Source of the DNA: Desulfobacterales bacterium
Lineage (GTDB): Bacteria; Desulfobacterota; Desulfobacteria; Desulfobacterales; Desulfobacteraceae
Direction of reading: 5' to 3'
Length of the DNA: 64,000 nucleotides
Assembly (NCBI GenBank): GCA_023143455.1
Contig: JAGLHT010000002.1
Span: 1 to 64,000, forward strand
A program made the translations under genes and the position numbers. The notes below the pieces were generated by a model. That model did no database searches, had not been told where the DNA came from, and saw nothing but the letters and a program-made list of their open reading frames with translations. Positions 44,783-54,329 of the stretch are shown one piece after another (the first letter of the stretch is position 1; each line of letters opens with the position of its first letter).

Positions 44783-46047
44783 AAATCCTTATCGCAGAAG
44801 ATGACTATGTCTCGCGGCTTTTATTAAAAAAATCTATCTCGGCAATGGATCATGAAGTGCTTGAAGCTGTAGACGGGCAGCAAGGATTGGATTTGTTTCA
44901 AGAGAATGAACCATCCATGGTAATTACTGACTGGATGATGCCTAAAATAGATGGATTGGAACTGTGCAAAAAAATAAGATCTTCTGGCAAAAAAACTTAC
45001 ACCTATATAATGCTTTTAACAGCAAAAGATAAGATCTCTGATCTTGTAGAAGTATTTGCTGCAGGTGCAGACGATTATATCACAAAACCTTTCAAACCCG
45101 ACGAGTTAAAATCCAGAATCAAAACAGGAGAAAGAATTTTAACTTTAGAACACAACCATCACAAGCTACAACAAGAGATGACTGAAAAAAACTTTGAACT
45201 TGATAAGGCACTAAAGGATTTAAAAGAGACCCAGTCCCAGATACTGCAATCTGAAAAAATGGCTTCCATAGGCCAACTAGCTGCCGGTGTTGCCCATGAA
45301 ATTAACAACCCAATTGGGTTTGTAGGAAGTAATCTTTCAACTCTTACCGATTACTTAAAAGATTTTAATACGCTTTTAGGACATTACAATTTAATGAAAC
45401 AAAACCTAAAAGATACGGATTTGGAAAAATTACCCGACAACATAAAAATCATAACTGAAACCATAGAAAAGTTTGAAGAAGAAATTGATATTGATTACTT
45501 AAAAGATGATATTCCAGAACTTTTAGGTGATTGTGCTGAAGGGACAGAACGAGTAAGAAAAATTGTTGCTGATTTGAAAAATTTTGCCCACCCCGGAAAC
45601 GACAAAATAAAACTTGTGAATGTAAATCAAGGGATAGAATCAACATTAAACGTTGTAAGCAATGAGATTAAATATAAAGCCCAGGTTATAAAAGAATTTG
45701 GAGAAATTCCTCTTGTTGAAGGATATCCTCAGCAGATAAATCAGGTTTTTATGAATATTTTAGTAAATGCTGCCCAAGCCATTGAGGAAAAAGGGGAAAT
45801 CCATATTAAAACACAACAAGATAACAAAGACGTTAAAATAACGATTTCTGATAATGGATCTGGTATTGAAGAAAAAAATATTGCAAAAATATTTGATCCA
45901 TTTTTTACAACCAAACCTGTAGGGAAAGGAACTGGCCTTGGGATGAATATTGCCTATAATATCATTAAAAAACATAAAGGAACTATTGATATAAAAAGCA
46001 AAGTAGGGTCAGGAACAACCTTTACAATAATATTGCCGGGAAAATAA
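44779..46047 (+). CDS. receiver-histidine kinase fusion
   Basis: A 422-residue soluble protein with an N-terminal receiver (~1-120; D51 in ITDWMMP, ILIAEDD pocket) followed by a coiled linker and a kinase: H173 in [11 protein letters not shown], an N-box [14 protein letters not shown], and G-boxes DNGSGI and [13 protein letters not shown]. Start chosen at ATG 44779, which overlaps the previous stop (ATGA) and has GGAG six bases upstream; ATG 44767 is in the same frame but lacks such a site. Input is therefore phosphorylation of its own receiver, probably by the upstream hybrid kinase (inference). Three bases separate it from the next gene. Confidence 0.93.
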   Translation: MKILIAEDDYVSRLLLKKSISAMDHEVLEAVDGQQGLDLFQENEPSMVITDWMMPKIDGLELCKKIRSSGKKTYTYIMLLTAKDKISDLVEVFAAGADDYITKPFKPDELKSRIKTGERILTLEHNHHKLQQEMTEKNFELDKALKDLKETQSQILQSEKMASIGQLAAGVAHEINNPIGFVGSNLSTLTDYLKDFNTLLGHYNLMKQNLKDTDLEKLPDNIKIITETIEKFEEEIDIDYLKDDIPELLGDCAEGTERVRKIVADLKNFAHPGNDKIKLVNVNQGIESTLNVVSNEIKYKAQVIKEFGEIPLVEGYPQQINQVFMNILVNAAQAIEEKGEIHIKTQQDNKDVKITISDNGSGIEEKNIAKIFDPFFTTKPVGKGTGLGMNIAYNIIKKHKGTIDIKSKVGSGTTFTIILPGK

Positions 46048-46050
46048 GTC

Positions 46051-46806
46051 ATGGAATTAGAATATGATGTTGAATATACAAACACAATTCTTTTAGTAGA
46101 TAATGAAAAAAGCATTTTAAATTCATTAAAACGTCTGTTAAGAAAAGAAGAATATAAAGTAATCACAGCCTCAAGTGGAAAAGAAGGACTTGAGATACTC
46201 AGAGACAATAATGTTCAGGTTATAATTTCTGACCAGAGAATGCCTGGAATGAGCGGGACTGAATTTTTTTCAAAAGTCATAGAAGAATTCCCTGATATTA
46301 TTAGAATCATTCTTTCCGGCTACACTGACGTTGATGTAGTAATAGATACTATCAATAAAGGCAGTATTTACAAATTTTTTCACAAGCCCTGGAATGATCA
46401 GGGCATAATTTTAGAAATACGGCAAGCTTTTGAGCATTATAAGCTTGTTCAGGACAACGCTAGGCTTAGCTTTCAAAACAAAGCTCTGCAATTATATCAT
46501 GCGGTTTTAGAAAATATTTCTTTTCCAATTATTGGAATTAATACAGAAAAAGCTATTGCTATTTATAACAGCATGGCATCAAAAATGCAGCTTGATAATG
46601 ATAACATTGATCTTAAAATCGGCTCAAAAATTTCAGATTCTTTTCCTGAAAACATAGTAAATATCATAAACAACTGCTTTGAAAACAATAAGTCAGAAAC
46701 CTTAGAATATTTAAATGAAAATAAAGGGTCATACAATATCACTTGTACACCATTTACAGGGCGTTTTTCAGGTAAGGGTGTTGTTCTGTCATTTATACGC
46801 CCATAA
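46051..46806 (+). CDS. response regulator with C-terminal PAS-like domain
   Basis: A 251-residue protein: receiver ~10-130 with acceptor D61 in ISDQRMPGMSG, and a C-terminal region ~145-251 that resembles a PAS fold (AVLENISFPIIGINTEKAIAIYNSMAS). The acidic pocket is LLVDNEK, with N18 where most receivers have a second aspartate. The SDQRMPGMSG..GY.D.D...IN.GSIYK...KPW pattern is the same receiver type as in the two FapA-operon regulators (50.5-54.1 kb), which suggests common kinases. No DNA-binding domain. Sits 3 bp after the previous kinase gene. Confidence 0.9.
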   Translation: MELEYDVEYTNTILLVDNEKSILNSLKRLLRKEEYKVITASSGKEGLEILRDNNVQVIISDQRMPGMSGTEFFSKVIEEFPDIIRIILSGYTDVDVVIDTINKGSIYKFFHKPWNDQGIILEIRQAFEHYKLVQDNARLSFQNKALQLYHAVLENISFPIIGINTEKAIAIYNSMASKMQLDNDNIDLKIGSKISDSFPENIVNIINNCFENNKSETLEYLNENKGSYNITCTPFTGRFSGKGVVLSFIRP

Positions 46807-46825
46807 ACAGATAAGAGGTTTTAAA

Positions 46826-48013
46826 ATGAATACAATCCTTGCAGTTGATGATGAAAAACAGAACCTTAATGCAATAAAACGTATTTTTAAAAAACACAAT
46901 CACAATCTCTTTTTTGCCTTAAGCGGTGAAGAAGCTTTAAGGCAAGTTACAAAAGAAAACCCCTCCATTGTTATTTTAGATATCATGATGCCAGGAATAG
47001 GCGGGATAGAAACTTGCTCAAGAATAAAAAAGATAGATAAAAACATCATGGTGCTTATAGTTTCAGGTAATGCAACTGTTGATGACAGACTTGAAGCTTA
47101 TACAGCTTTAGCTGATGATTATCTTGCCAAGCCCTATGACCCTGATGAACTTATTGCAAAGGTTGAAATTCTTTTAAGACTATATAATGCAAAACAAAAA
47201 TTAAAAGAAGTGAACCTGCACCTTGAAGAAACAGTAAAAAAAAGAACTGAAGAGCTTGTTACAAGAGAAAGACAGGCAATTGTAGGCAAAATGGTACAAG
47301 GGATTGTTCATAATCTCAGGGGGCCTGTTTCTGCTGCATACGGAAATGTTCAGTTAATGGAGATGAATTTTAACTCTTTTTTGGAATCTTTACCTTCAAT
47401 GGACGAAAAAACTTCTGCTCTTGCAGATAAAATTAAAAAAAGCAGCTCATATGTATTCAAAGCTATTGAAAAAACTTCTGAGCTTATTGATACCCTACTT
47501 ATTCAGGGCGGTTCAAACCCAAATGAAATAAAACAGTCTCTTAATTTAAATAACCTGATTGCAAAAGAACTTAAATTTATCCATTCTGAAACCATTATGA
47601 AATATAGAGTTAGGGTTAAGTTAAGTCTTGAAGATGATATTCCATTAATTAAAGGAATATATAGTGATTTTTCGCAAATTTTCTATAACATTGTAAATAA
47701 CGCTTGTGAGGCAATGAAAAATTCAGAAAATAAGCAGATTACTATTTCAAGTTCCAGCAGATCAACAGGAATTTCAATCTCTTTTTCAGATACAGGTTCG
47801 GGAATTGATCCTGACAAAATATCTTTGATCTTTGATCCGTTTTACTCAACCAAATCAAAATCAAGTGAAACCAAGTCAGGTTCAGGCTTAGGACTTTTTG
47901 TTTGTTCAAGACTTATGACTGAATATCAGGGTTTTATTGCTGTTAATAATAATGAACATGAAGGATCCACTTTCACAGTTATGATACCTTTATCTAATGT
48001 ATTCAAAACATAA
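46826..48013 (+). CDS. receiver-histidine kinase fusion
   Basis: A 395-residue soluble protein: receiver ~1-120 (ILAVDDE, acceptor D52 in ILDIMMP), coiled linker, then a kinase with the phospho-histidine region QGIVHNLRGPVSAAYG (H162; an HNLRGP variant of the H-box), N-box FSQIFYNIVNNACEA and DTGSGID/GSGLGLFV G-boxes. ATG 46826 preceded by AAGAGG is preferred; the frame is open 37 codons further upstream within the previous gene. Last gene of the operon; it converges with the receiver-FapA gene 25 bp away. Same architecture as the kinase at 44779. Confidence 0.92.
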   Translation: MNTILAVDDEKQNLNAIKRIFKKHNHNLFFALSGEEALRQVTKENPSIVILDIMMPGIGGIETCSRIKKIDKNIMVLIVSGNATVDDRLEAYTALADDYLAKPYDPDELIAKVEILLRLYNAKQKLKEVNLHLEETVKKRTEELVTRERQAIVGKMVQGIVHNLRGPVSAAYGNVQLMEMNFNSFLESLPSMDEKTSALADKIKKSSSYVFKAIEKTSELIDTLLIQGGSNPNEIKQSLNLNNLIAKELKFIHSETIMKYRVRVKLSLEDDIPLIKGIYSDFSQIFYNIVNNACEAMKNSENKQITISSSSRSTGISISFSDTGSGIDPDKISLIFDPFYSTKSKSSETKSGSGLGLFVCSRLMTEYQGFIAVNNNEHEGSTFTVMIPLSNVFKT

Positions 48014-48038
48014 TACTACAGACGATACAATTATTGCC

Positions 48039-50480
48039 TTATAAATCTGTAATTACCATCTCATAAAAACCAAGCGACCCCATCCCTTCATCAGTTTGTT
48101 TGATTTCCATTATTCTGCATCTTGAGGTAGATTCTTTAATAGTAAGAACCGAGGTAGGACCCTGAATTTTAGTTCCACTCATTATTTTTTTTGCAACTTT
48201 TACTACTGGTACAGGTTCTTTTTTTGAAGTAAACTCAAGTAATTTCTTTTTTTCTTCCATAAGTGCTTCATTTGTCTTGTCAAGCTGCCCAATTCTTTCT
48301 TTTTTCTGAACAATCTCCTGAGCAACAGCGTCCTGACGTTCAAACCCTCTGTTAATTTCGTCTTCAGCCTGCTTTGCCTGTTCCTGCATTTGTGCTTCAA
48401 GCTCAAAAACTTTTTGAAGAGCTGCTGCATTTCCTGATGCTTGTAAATCAAACTTCTTTTTTTCAACATCTTTTAATTTTACCTGGGTCCGATCCTGAGT
48501 ATAGGCATGTTCGGATATTGTTATATGAAGAGCCTGATCTTCTTTATCCAACTCTAATATTTCACTTCTCAAAATTGTGATAATATCAATATTAACTTTT
48601 AACTTTGAATCTATTTTTGCCACTAGAAAATTAGTGTGTTCATCTATTCCGACTTTTAATGTTGAAGGTCTTGAACCCATAGTTCCTATGTTCCCAGCAT
48701 CAATACCCATTTTAGCACTGATATCAGAAGCTATGATTGTGCCTCCCTCATTAATACATGCTCCACTCACTCTTATTTTTGAATCAAGTATTTCTTTTTG
48801 AACAATAAGATCACCAAACCCATATATCTTTGAATTATTTACATACTTTGCCTGGATATTTCCTTTAACTTTTATAAGATTGGCATCAACAATCCCGGAG
48901 CTGACACTAAGATCTCCTGTGAGATCAACTTCCGCACCTTCAATCTGCTCAATAGTAAGAGATGCTCCCTTAACAGTAAAGCCTTCTTTAATCATCCCTG
49001 AAACTATAATATTGCCGTCAAATTCAACATTTCCACTTTCAAAACACACATCACCATCTATTTTTAATTCTGGAAAAACTGAAATATTTCCTAAAGGATC
49101 AAGATTTGGTTGTCCATCTATATCAGCATAAATCTTAACTCCATCGTCTGACTCTCTCACACCTGTACCTGCCACAAAGACCATGTCTAAAGGCTCTTCT
49201 ACTGGCATAATCTCGCCTAAAACATTTATACCGGCAATTCCATCTTCCGGGAAAATTTTTGCTGCAAGGAATGTATCTTTTTCAACAAAGGGGATTTCAC
49301 CTCTCTCTTTAAAATCAATTCTGCCTTCAGAATCCACTTTTCCGGGCTGACGAAATTCTAATGGGAAATGGTAATTGATTTCAGCATTCTTTGGAGGCTT
49401 TGGCTTTCTTCCCTTAGCTATAATTATCGCATCATCTTCCGGGCTTGCCCCTAAAAGCCATGATTGAATAAAATCATCATCTTTAATGCCTACTTTAATT
49501 CCCTCTTGTTCTAATAATTCTTTAATTGTTATTATATTAATTCCATCTATATCAGAAGTTTTAAGCCTGATAAAAGCTTTTGTCTTATCCTCGGATAATG
49601 TAAGTTCAAAATCATTGCCATCACATGAACTTTCCTGAACTGCATCTAAAGCATCTACACCTAGAAATGCAGTTTTCCTTAAAAGCATAAAGCTTATTTT
49701 CAATATTTTATCAACCTCTTCAGAAGATTGATGTTTTTGAGAAGCTTTTTCTTTAATATCTTTATAAGAAAGCTCATCAAGCCCAATAAAATCACCAACT
49801 GCTTTTCCCAAGATCTCTTTTATTTGATCTTTTAGGATTGAAAACTCCCCTAACAAACCCTCTGGGGTAAGAGGTACATCTTTTTCTTTAATTACACCTT
49901 TTAAGGAAAGAGGTTCGTGCTTACTGTTATTAAGGCTGAGCTCTGATTCGGCCAACCTGATTTTATTTTTCCGTTTTCTTATTTTCTCAACATTTCGCTC
50001 TTCTTTTTCTTTTAATTGTTTTGCAATCTTATACAACTGATTATTCTGGTGTTGAGTTACTCTTATTAAATTCTGCTGTTTTTTTACTTCCTGAAACTGC
50101 CTACAGCCATTACTTGCTTGACTAATAAGATCTTCATCTTTAAAAGGAAGAGAGAGACAAGAATTTATCTCTGCCGTATTTATAGCTTTTGCAATTATAT
50201 CAATGCTTAAGGAATCGGTAATGAGTACCCTTTGAGTATCAGGCGAAAGCTCTTTAATTTTTTCAAGAACCTCATCACCCTTCATCTTAGGCATTTTATA
50301 GCTTACAATCGCTACAGCATACGGTTTTATGTCAGGACTTTCAAGTTCTGAAAAAGCAGCAGATGAAGATTCAAAACAAGATACTACATAATTTTGAGAT
50401 GTTAAAAGTTTTTCAATTCTTAGTCGCAAATCACCATCTGCTTCCACAACAAGAATTTTATACTTTTGACTTTCTTCCAT
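48039..50480 (-). CDS. pseudo-receiver fused to FapA/DUF342
   Basis: An 813-residue soluble protein. Residues ~8-130 fold like a receiver, but the acceptor position is S60 (AIVSYKMPKMKG, where functional relatives read SDQRMP) and the pocket reads VVEADGD, so phosphorylation is unlikely. A charged helical stretch (~140-210) follows, then a FapA N-region and the DUF342 core (FVEKDTFLAAKIFPEDGIAGINVLGE and a beta-helix with repeated G.I.V.G strands, ~440-620), a long coiled coil (~640-755) and a C-terminal beta piece with KIMSGTKIQGP. Third gene of a minus-strand operon, 36 bp after its paralog. Lacks the MshEN-like repeats. Confidence 0.9.
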   Translation of the reverse strand: MEESQKYKILVVEADGDLRLRIEKLLTSQNYVVSCFESSSAAFSELESPDIKPYAVAIVSYKMPKMKGDEVLEKIKELSPDTQRVLITDSLSIDIIAKAINTAEINSCLSLPFKDEDLISQASNGCRQFQEVKKQQNLIRVTQHQNNQLYKIAKQLKEKEERNVEKIRKRKNKIRLAESELSLNNSKHEPLSLKGVIKEKDVPLTPEGLLGEFSILKDQIKEILGKAVGDFIGLDELSYKDIKEKASQKHQSSEEVDKILKISFMLLRKTAFLGVDALDAVQESSCDGNDFELTLSEDKTKAFIRLKTSDIDGINIITIKELLEQEGIKVGIKDDDFIQSWLLGASPEDDAIIIAKGRKPKPPKNAEINYHFPLEFRQPGKVDSEGRIDFKERGEIPFVEKDTFLAAKIFPEDGIAGINVLGEIMPVEEPLDMVFVAGTGVRESDDGVKIYADIDGQPNLDPLGNISVFPELKIDGDVCFESGNVEFDGNIIVSGMIKEGFTVKGASLTIEQIEGAEVDLTGDLSVSSGIVDANLIKVKGNIQAKYVNNSKIYGFGDLIVQKEILDSKIRVSGACINEGGTIIASDISAKMGIDAGNIGTMGSRPSTLKVGIDEHTNFLVAKIDSKLKVNIDIITILRSEILELDKEDQALHITISEHAYTQDRTQVKLKDVEKKKFDLQASGNAAALQKVFELEAQMQEQAKQAEDEINRGFERQDAVAQEIVQKKERIGQLDKTNEALMEEKKKLLEFTSKKEPVPVVKVAKKIMSGTKIQGPTSVLTIKESTSRCRIMEIKQTDEGMGSLGFYEMVITDL

Positions 50481-50516
50481 TTTTTAAGCCTGAGTTATAA
50501 ACATTTTTTGTAAATT

Positions 50517-53396
50517 TTAAGACAATGTTTGATGGGTTATCAGTTTTGGATTGTCAGGATTATCAGAATCTATCTCGACAAATTTTGACATGCCAAGATC
50601 ATTTTGAATCATCATTGTTGCCTGTGTTCCTGTTATTCTGGTTCCAGAGTATATTTTTTTATTTACTTTAAGAGTCGGGTTTGGTTCTGTCTCAGATAAT
50701 GCTTCTATTGACATCTCTTTTTCCTTTTTTAAACCTGAAAATTCAACATTTAACTTGGCAATTTGAATTTCATGTTCTTCAATTTTATTTAATATTGAAT
50801 CTTGTTCCTCAAAAATACCCTTTATCCTTTCGTCAGCTTGTTTTATACCATTTTCAAGATCTTTAACAAGCTTTTGTTTCTCTTCGCTGTCCTTTGTCTC
50901 ACCAATCTTTTTTTCTGTAAAATCTATCTTTTTTATTAACTTTTCCTGGGCAAAAGTTTTGGCTGCAATATCAACATGAAGGGCGTTGTTCTCATCACTC
51001 ATCTCCATTTTTTCATTAATTATAATATCAAGGTCCCTTTGTATTTTTTCCATCTGTTTATCATATTTTTCAGCAATCCATTGGATATGATCATCAGCAC
51101 CTGCTTTTATTGTGGAAGATTCTGCTTTCTCAGTACCAATCTGCTTAACATTAAAGCCCATTCTCGCGGATATTGTGGACCCTGTTATTCTGCCGGCCTC
51201 ATTATTCATCTCTCCGCTTATAGCAATTTTAGATTCCATTATCTCCCTTGTAACCATCATGTTACGATAGCCAAAGATTTTTGAATTATTAACAAATTTA
51301 GCCTGAACACTTCCCTGGGTTTGGATATCTGCGTTAACTATTCCATTTGAAACCTTAAGATCTCCTTTAATTCTTATTATTCCACCATTTATTTCATTGG
51401 CTATAAGTTCTTCGCATTCCACCATAAAGCCCTCTTTAACAGCACCTCCGACAACAACATTTCCTTTAAAATTAATATTACCTGTTTTAAAATCAACATC
51501 GCCTTTAACAGTAAACTGCTCTAACACGGAAACAACTCCTTTAATATCAATACTTGGCTGTCCTGAAATAAGTGAAGTAATCTTTAAGCCATCCTCGGAT
51601 AACTCAGCCCCGTCACTACACTCTAATGTAACATCAACCACATCCCCTACAAGTAAAGTCTCACCAAAAATATCAAGTCCAGACTTTGCGTGCTCCATGG
51701 GATGTTTTTCAGCAAGAAGCTGACCTTTTTTAACAAAAGGAGAATCACCTCTTGAAGTAAAATCAATAGAGCCATCTTCATTAATAATACCTGCAGATTC
51801 ATGCTCAGTATTAAAGTGATAGACAATTTCAGCGGGCTTTCCTATTTCAACAGGTTTACCAATGGCAACATTCAATTTTTCCGAAGGGTCCTTACAGTTT
51901 TTAATAAAATCTCTAATGATTTTATCATCCACAATCCCGTGCTTTATGCCACGTTTTTTAATAAGTTTCTTTATGGGTTCGATATCTTCAGTACCAAGAA
52001 CAACCTCAGGAACCCTTATAAAAGCCACTACTCTGTCCTCGGAAATGCGCAAATCAACAAATGCACCAAATTGTGAATCAAATGCAGAAGATTCATCAAT
52101 ATTGCTCTTCTTACCGGTCCTGTCCTGGCTTTCCATTACTTCATCTCTGAGTTCCGGGGCAATTACTTCAGATTCCACAAGAAGATCACCTATAAGAATT
52201 GCAACTCCGCTCTCCTCAAAATTATTCAATTGTTTACGAAATGCCCGGTCAACATCTTTTTTGGTTGCTATCTCTCGGCTTACAAGTTCTTTTGCAAAAT
52301 CACGATCCAACAATCTTATTTCGATCAATGCCAGTTTAGCAAAGATACGACTTAAATCTTTTCTTCTAAGGAATTCATTTGTTACAAGGACTTTATCAAT
52401 TGTCAGGCCTGTAGATTGTTCAGCCTCTTTTGTCTCTAGTTCATCTCTTGCCTTTTCAAGTTCACCCTTTGTAACATACCCATCATTGAAAGCAAGATCT
52501 CCGAAATCAGGCACTTCTTCATAATCATCAATCACAACACCAACTGCGGGTTCAGATCCAATACCGCAAATTACAGGCTCAGCTTTTTGCACAACATTTT
52601 CAATAATAATATCTATGATATCATATACTTCTTCTTCAAATTCACCTGAAGGTTCATATCCAGTATGAATTTTTTCAGGAGAAAAGGGAATTTTATTTTT
52701 TTGGGTTATTGTATCCATCATAGAGTTTGCTTCTTCTTTGGCTAGGGACATTGCCTGTACAAGATTTTCCTTATTTAAAGTAATGGTTCTTGAAAGAAGC
52801 TCATCAAGCCCTAAATAAGTCTCTTTAAATTCTGCTGCTGCTTTTGCCTGGGCTAAAGATTCTTTAAGTTCTTCGACCTCTTGGGTTTTTTTTTCAATTT
52901 TATCAGTAAAAGCTTTATCAGTTTTTTTCTGCTGACTTGCAAGCTTAAAAAGCTTAGCATTTTGATACTTTGTGACTTTAAAAAGCCGCTTTCTTTCCTG
53001 GAACTTTTGAAAAATTTCAAATTCACCCATTATCCTCAACAACAAATCATCGTTCTCCCATGGTTTAGAAAGATACTGGTGTATTGAACCTTCATTTACG
53101 GCTTCGATTATTGCATCAAAGTCAGAATAACCTGTAATGAGAATTCTTCTGGATTCAGGGCTGATAAGAATACTCTTCTCAAAAAACTCACTTCCCTGCA
53201 TTCCAGGCATACGCTGGTCAGAAAGTATCAGAAAAAATTTTTCTCCGGAGCTTTCTAACAAACCGATTCCCTGTTCAGCATTAAGTGCAGAAATAACTTT
53301 ATTAAACCCTTTTCTTTTTAAAACCCTTCGCATGTTTTTTACAATAGGTTCATCATCATCAACCACTAAAATTGCATAGTCATTAATATCGCCCAT
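50517..53396 (-). CDS. receiver - MshEN-like repeats - FapA/DUF342 fusion
   Basis: A 959-residue soluble protein. Receiver ~8-130 with intact VVDDDE pocket and acceptor D60 in LSDQRMPGMQG; coiled coil ~145-200; about four short helical repeats ~305-440 (such as FGDLAFNDGYVTKGELEKA and IGDLLVESEVIAPELRDEV) like those in CheA and the 719-residue FapA; then DUF342/FapA (FVKKGQLLAEKHPMEHAKSGLDIFGE, beta-helix ~590-760), a coiled coil ~775-900 and a C-terminal KIYSGTRITG piece. Follows a response regulator gene by 21 bp. A phosphorylation-controlled FapA-type scaffold is the simplest reading; the cellular output is unknown. Confidence 0.9.
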   Translation of the reverse strand: MGDINDYAILVVDDDEPIVKNMRRVLKRKGFNKVISALNAEQGIGLLESSGEKFFLILSDQRMPGMQGSEFFEKSILISPESRRILITGYSDFDAIIEAVNEGSIHQYLSKPWENDDLLLRIMGEFEIFQKFQERKRLFKVTKYQNAKLFKLASQQKKTDKAFTDKIEKKTQEVEELKESLAQAKAAAEFKETYLGLDELLSRTITLNKENLVQAMSLAKEEANSMMDTITQKNKIPFSPEKIHTGYEPSGEFEEEVYDIIDIIIENVVQKAEPVICGIGSEPAVGVVIDDYEEVPDFGDLAFNDGYVTKGELEKARDELETKEAEQSTGLTIDKVLVTNEFLRRKDLSRIFAKLALIEIRLLDRDFAKELVSREIATKKDVDRAFRKQLNNFEESGVAILIGDLLVESEVIAPELRDEVMESQDRTGKKSNIDESSAFDSQFGAFVDLRISEDRVVAFIRVPEVVLGTEDIEPIKKLIKKRGIKHGIVDDKIIRDFIKNCKDPSEKLNVAIGKPVEIGKPAEIVYHFNTEHESAGIINEDGSIDFTSRGDSPFVKKGQLLAEKHPMEHAKSGLDIFGETLLVGDVVDVTLECSDGAELSEDGLKITSLISGQPSIDIKGVVSVLEQFTVKGDVDFKTGNINFKGNVVVGGAVKEGFMVECEELIANEINGGIIRIKGDLKVSNGIVNADIQTQGSVQAKFVNNSKIFGYRNMMVTREIMESKIAISGEMNNEAGRITGSTISARMGFNVKQIGTEKAESSTIKAGADDHIQWIAEKYDKQMEKIQRDLDIIINEKMEMSDENNALHVDIAAKTFAQEKLIKKIDFTEKKIGETKDSEEKQKLVKDLENGIKQADERIKGIFEEQDSILNKIEEHEIQIAKLNVEFSGLKKEKEMSIEALSETEPNPTLKVNKKIYSGTRITGTQATMMIQNDLGMSKFVEIDSDNPDNPKLITHQTLS

Positions 53397-53417
53397 AATT
53401 CTATCCTATTACTTTGG

Positions 53418-54137
53418 TTAGCTTGCCTCTTCAGGCATTTCAAAGCCATTTCGTGTTGCTATATCTTTAAATTGTTCATAAAGCTCTGATAATAATGCAG
53501 AATAAAGAAAATTAAGTTTTCCTTCCTCCAGCATTTTATATTCCTTGAGTACTGATTCTATTTCGTTTACATAATCTCTGTTTTCAAAACCTTGATCGTA
53601 TCTTTGGTTTAGCTGTTCAACTTGCTTATCTAATTGTGTAATGATTTTTTCATTAGCTGCTGAACTATTTTTTAAATCTGTATTTAATTGAAAAAGTTTA
53701 GAGTTTTGATCCTTGGCAAGCTTAAAAAGTCTATCATTTTCCATTGCAAGTTCAAATTGATTCAATCCCGACTTAATCTTTCCTTCAAAATCTTTATTAT
53801 CCCAGGGCTTACTTATATATTTGTGTATGGAACCATTGTTCACAGCCTCTGTAATTGCATCCATATCTGAATATCCCGTTAAAAGAAACCGAATGGTATC
53901 AGGAGAAATTTCCTTTGCTTTGCCAAGAAATTCAGACCCTGACATCCCCGGCATTCGTTGATCTGAAATAATAAGAGAAAAAGGTTTTGATGCCGATTGT
54001 ATTCTTTCAAGACCGGCTTGACCCGATTCCATATAAACATATTTCACACCAATGCCCTTAAGGAACCTGCCCAAAGATTTTCCAACCTGCTCTTCATCAT
54101 CAACAACCAGCACTGTATGGTCAAATTTTTCTACCAT
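53418..54137 (-). CDS. response regulator with coiled-coil tail
   Basis: A 239-residue protein: receiver ~8-130 (VVDDEE, acceptor D59 in IISDQRMPGMSG, then GYSDMDAITEAVNNGSIHKYISKPW) and a helical C-terminus (~135-239) with heptad-like pattern and no known domain. First gene of the operon leading to the two FapA fusions. The receiver closely resembles that of the 959-residue fusion, and the helical tail including RLFKLAKDQNSKLFQL matches the equivalent LFKVTKYQNAKLFKLA of that protein, so one probably arose from the other. It could compete for phosphate or hetero-oligomerise through the coil. Confidence 0.9.
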   Translation of the reverse strand: MVEKFDHTVLVVDDEEQVGKSLGRFLKGIGVKYVYMESGQAGLERIQSASKPFSLIISDQRMPGMSGSEFLGKAKEISPDTIRFLLTGYSDMDAITEAVNNGSIHKYISKPWDNKDFEGKIKSGLNQFELAMENDRLFKLAKDQNSKLFQLNTDLKNSSAANEKIITQLDKQVEQLNQRYDQGFENRDYVNEIESVLKEYKMLEEGKLNFLYSALLSELYEQFKDIATRNGFEMPEEAS

Positions 54138-54329
54138 CTTACCCCCTGATTATTCTCATGATTACAATCACTGCGATATTTTTTATGTCATGTAACTAAA
54201 AAATTATTGATATTTAAGTTTTATTATAATAGTATTAAGAAAATGTTTCAATAAAAATAATTATTTTTTAAAAAAATCAATTAAAATCGTCAAGGCGCTT
54301 ACACTGCCTGCTATTTTTGAGGAATGCAT

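Noticed and set aside
51862-52524. 220-codon plus-strand frame
   Set aside because: Antisense to the receiver-FapA fusion gene; serine-rich shadow without a ribosome binding site.
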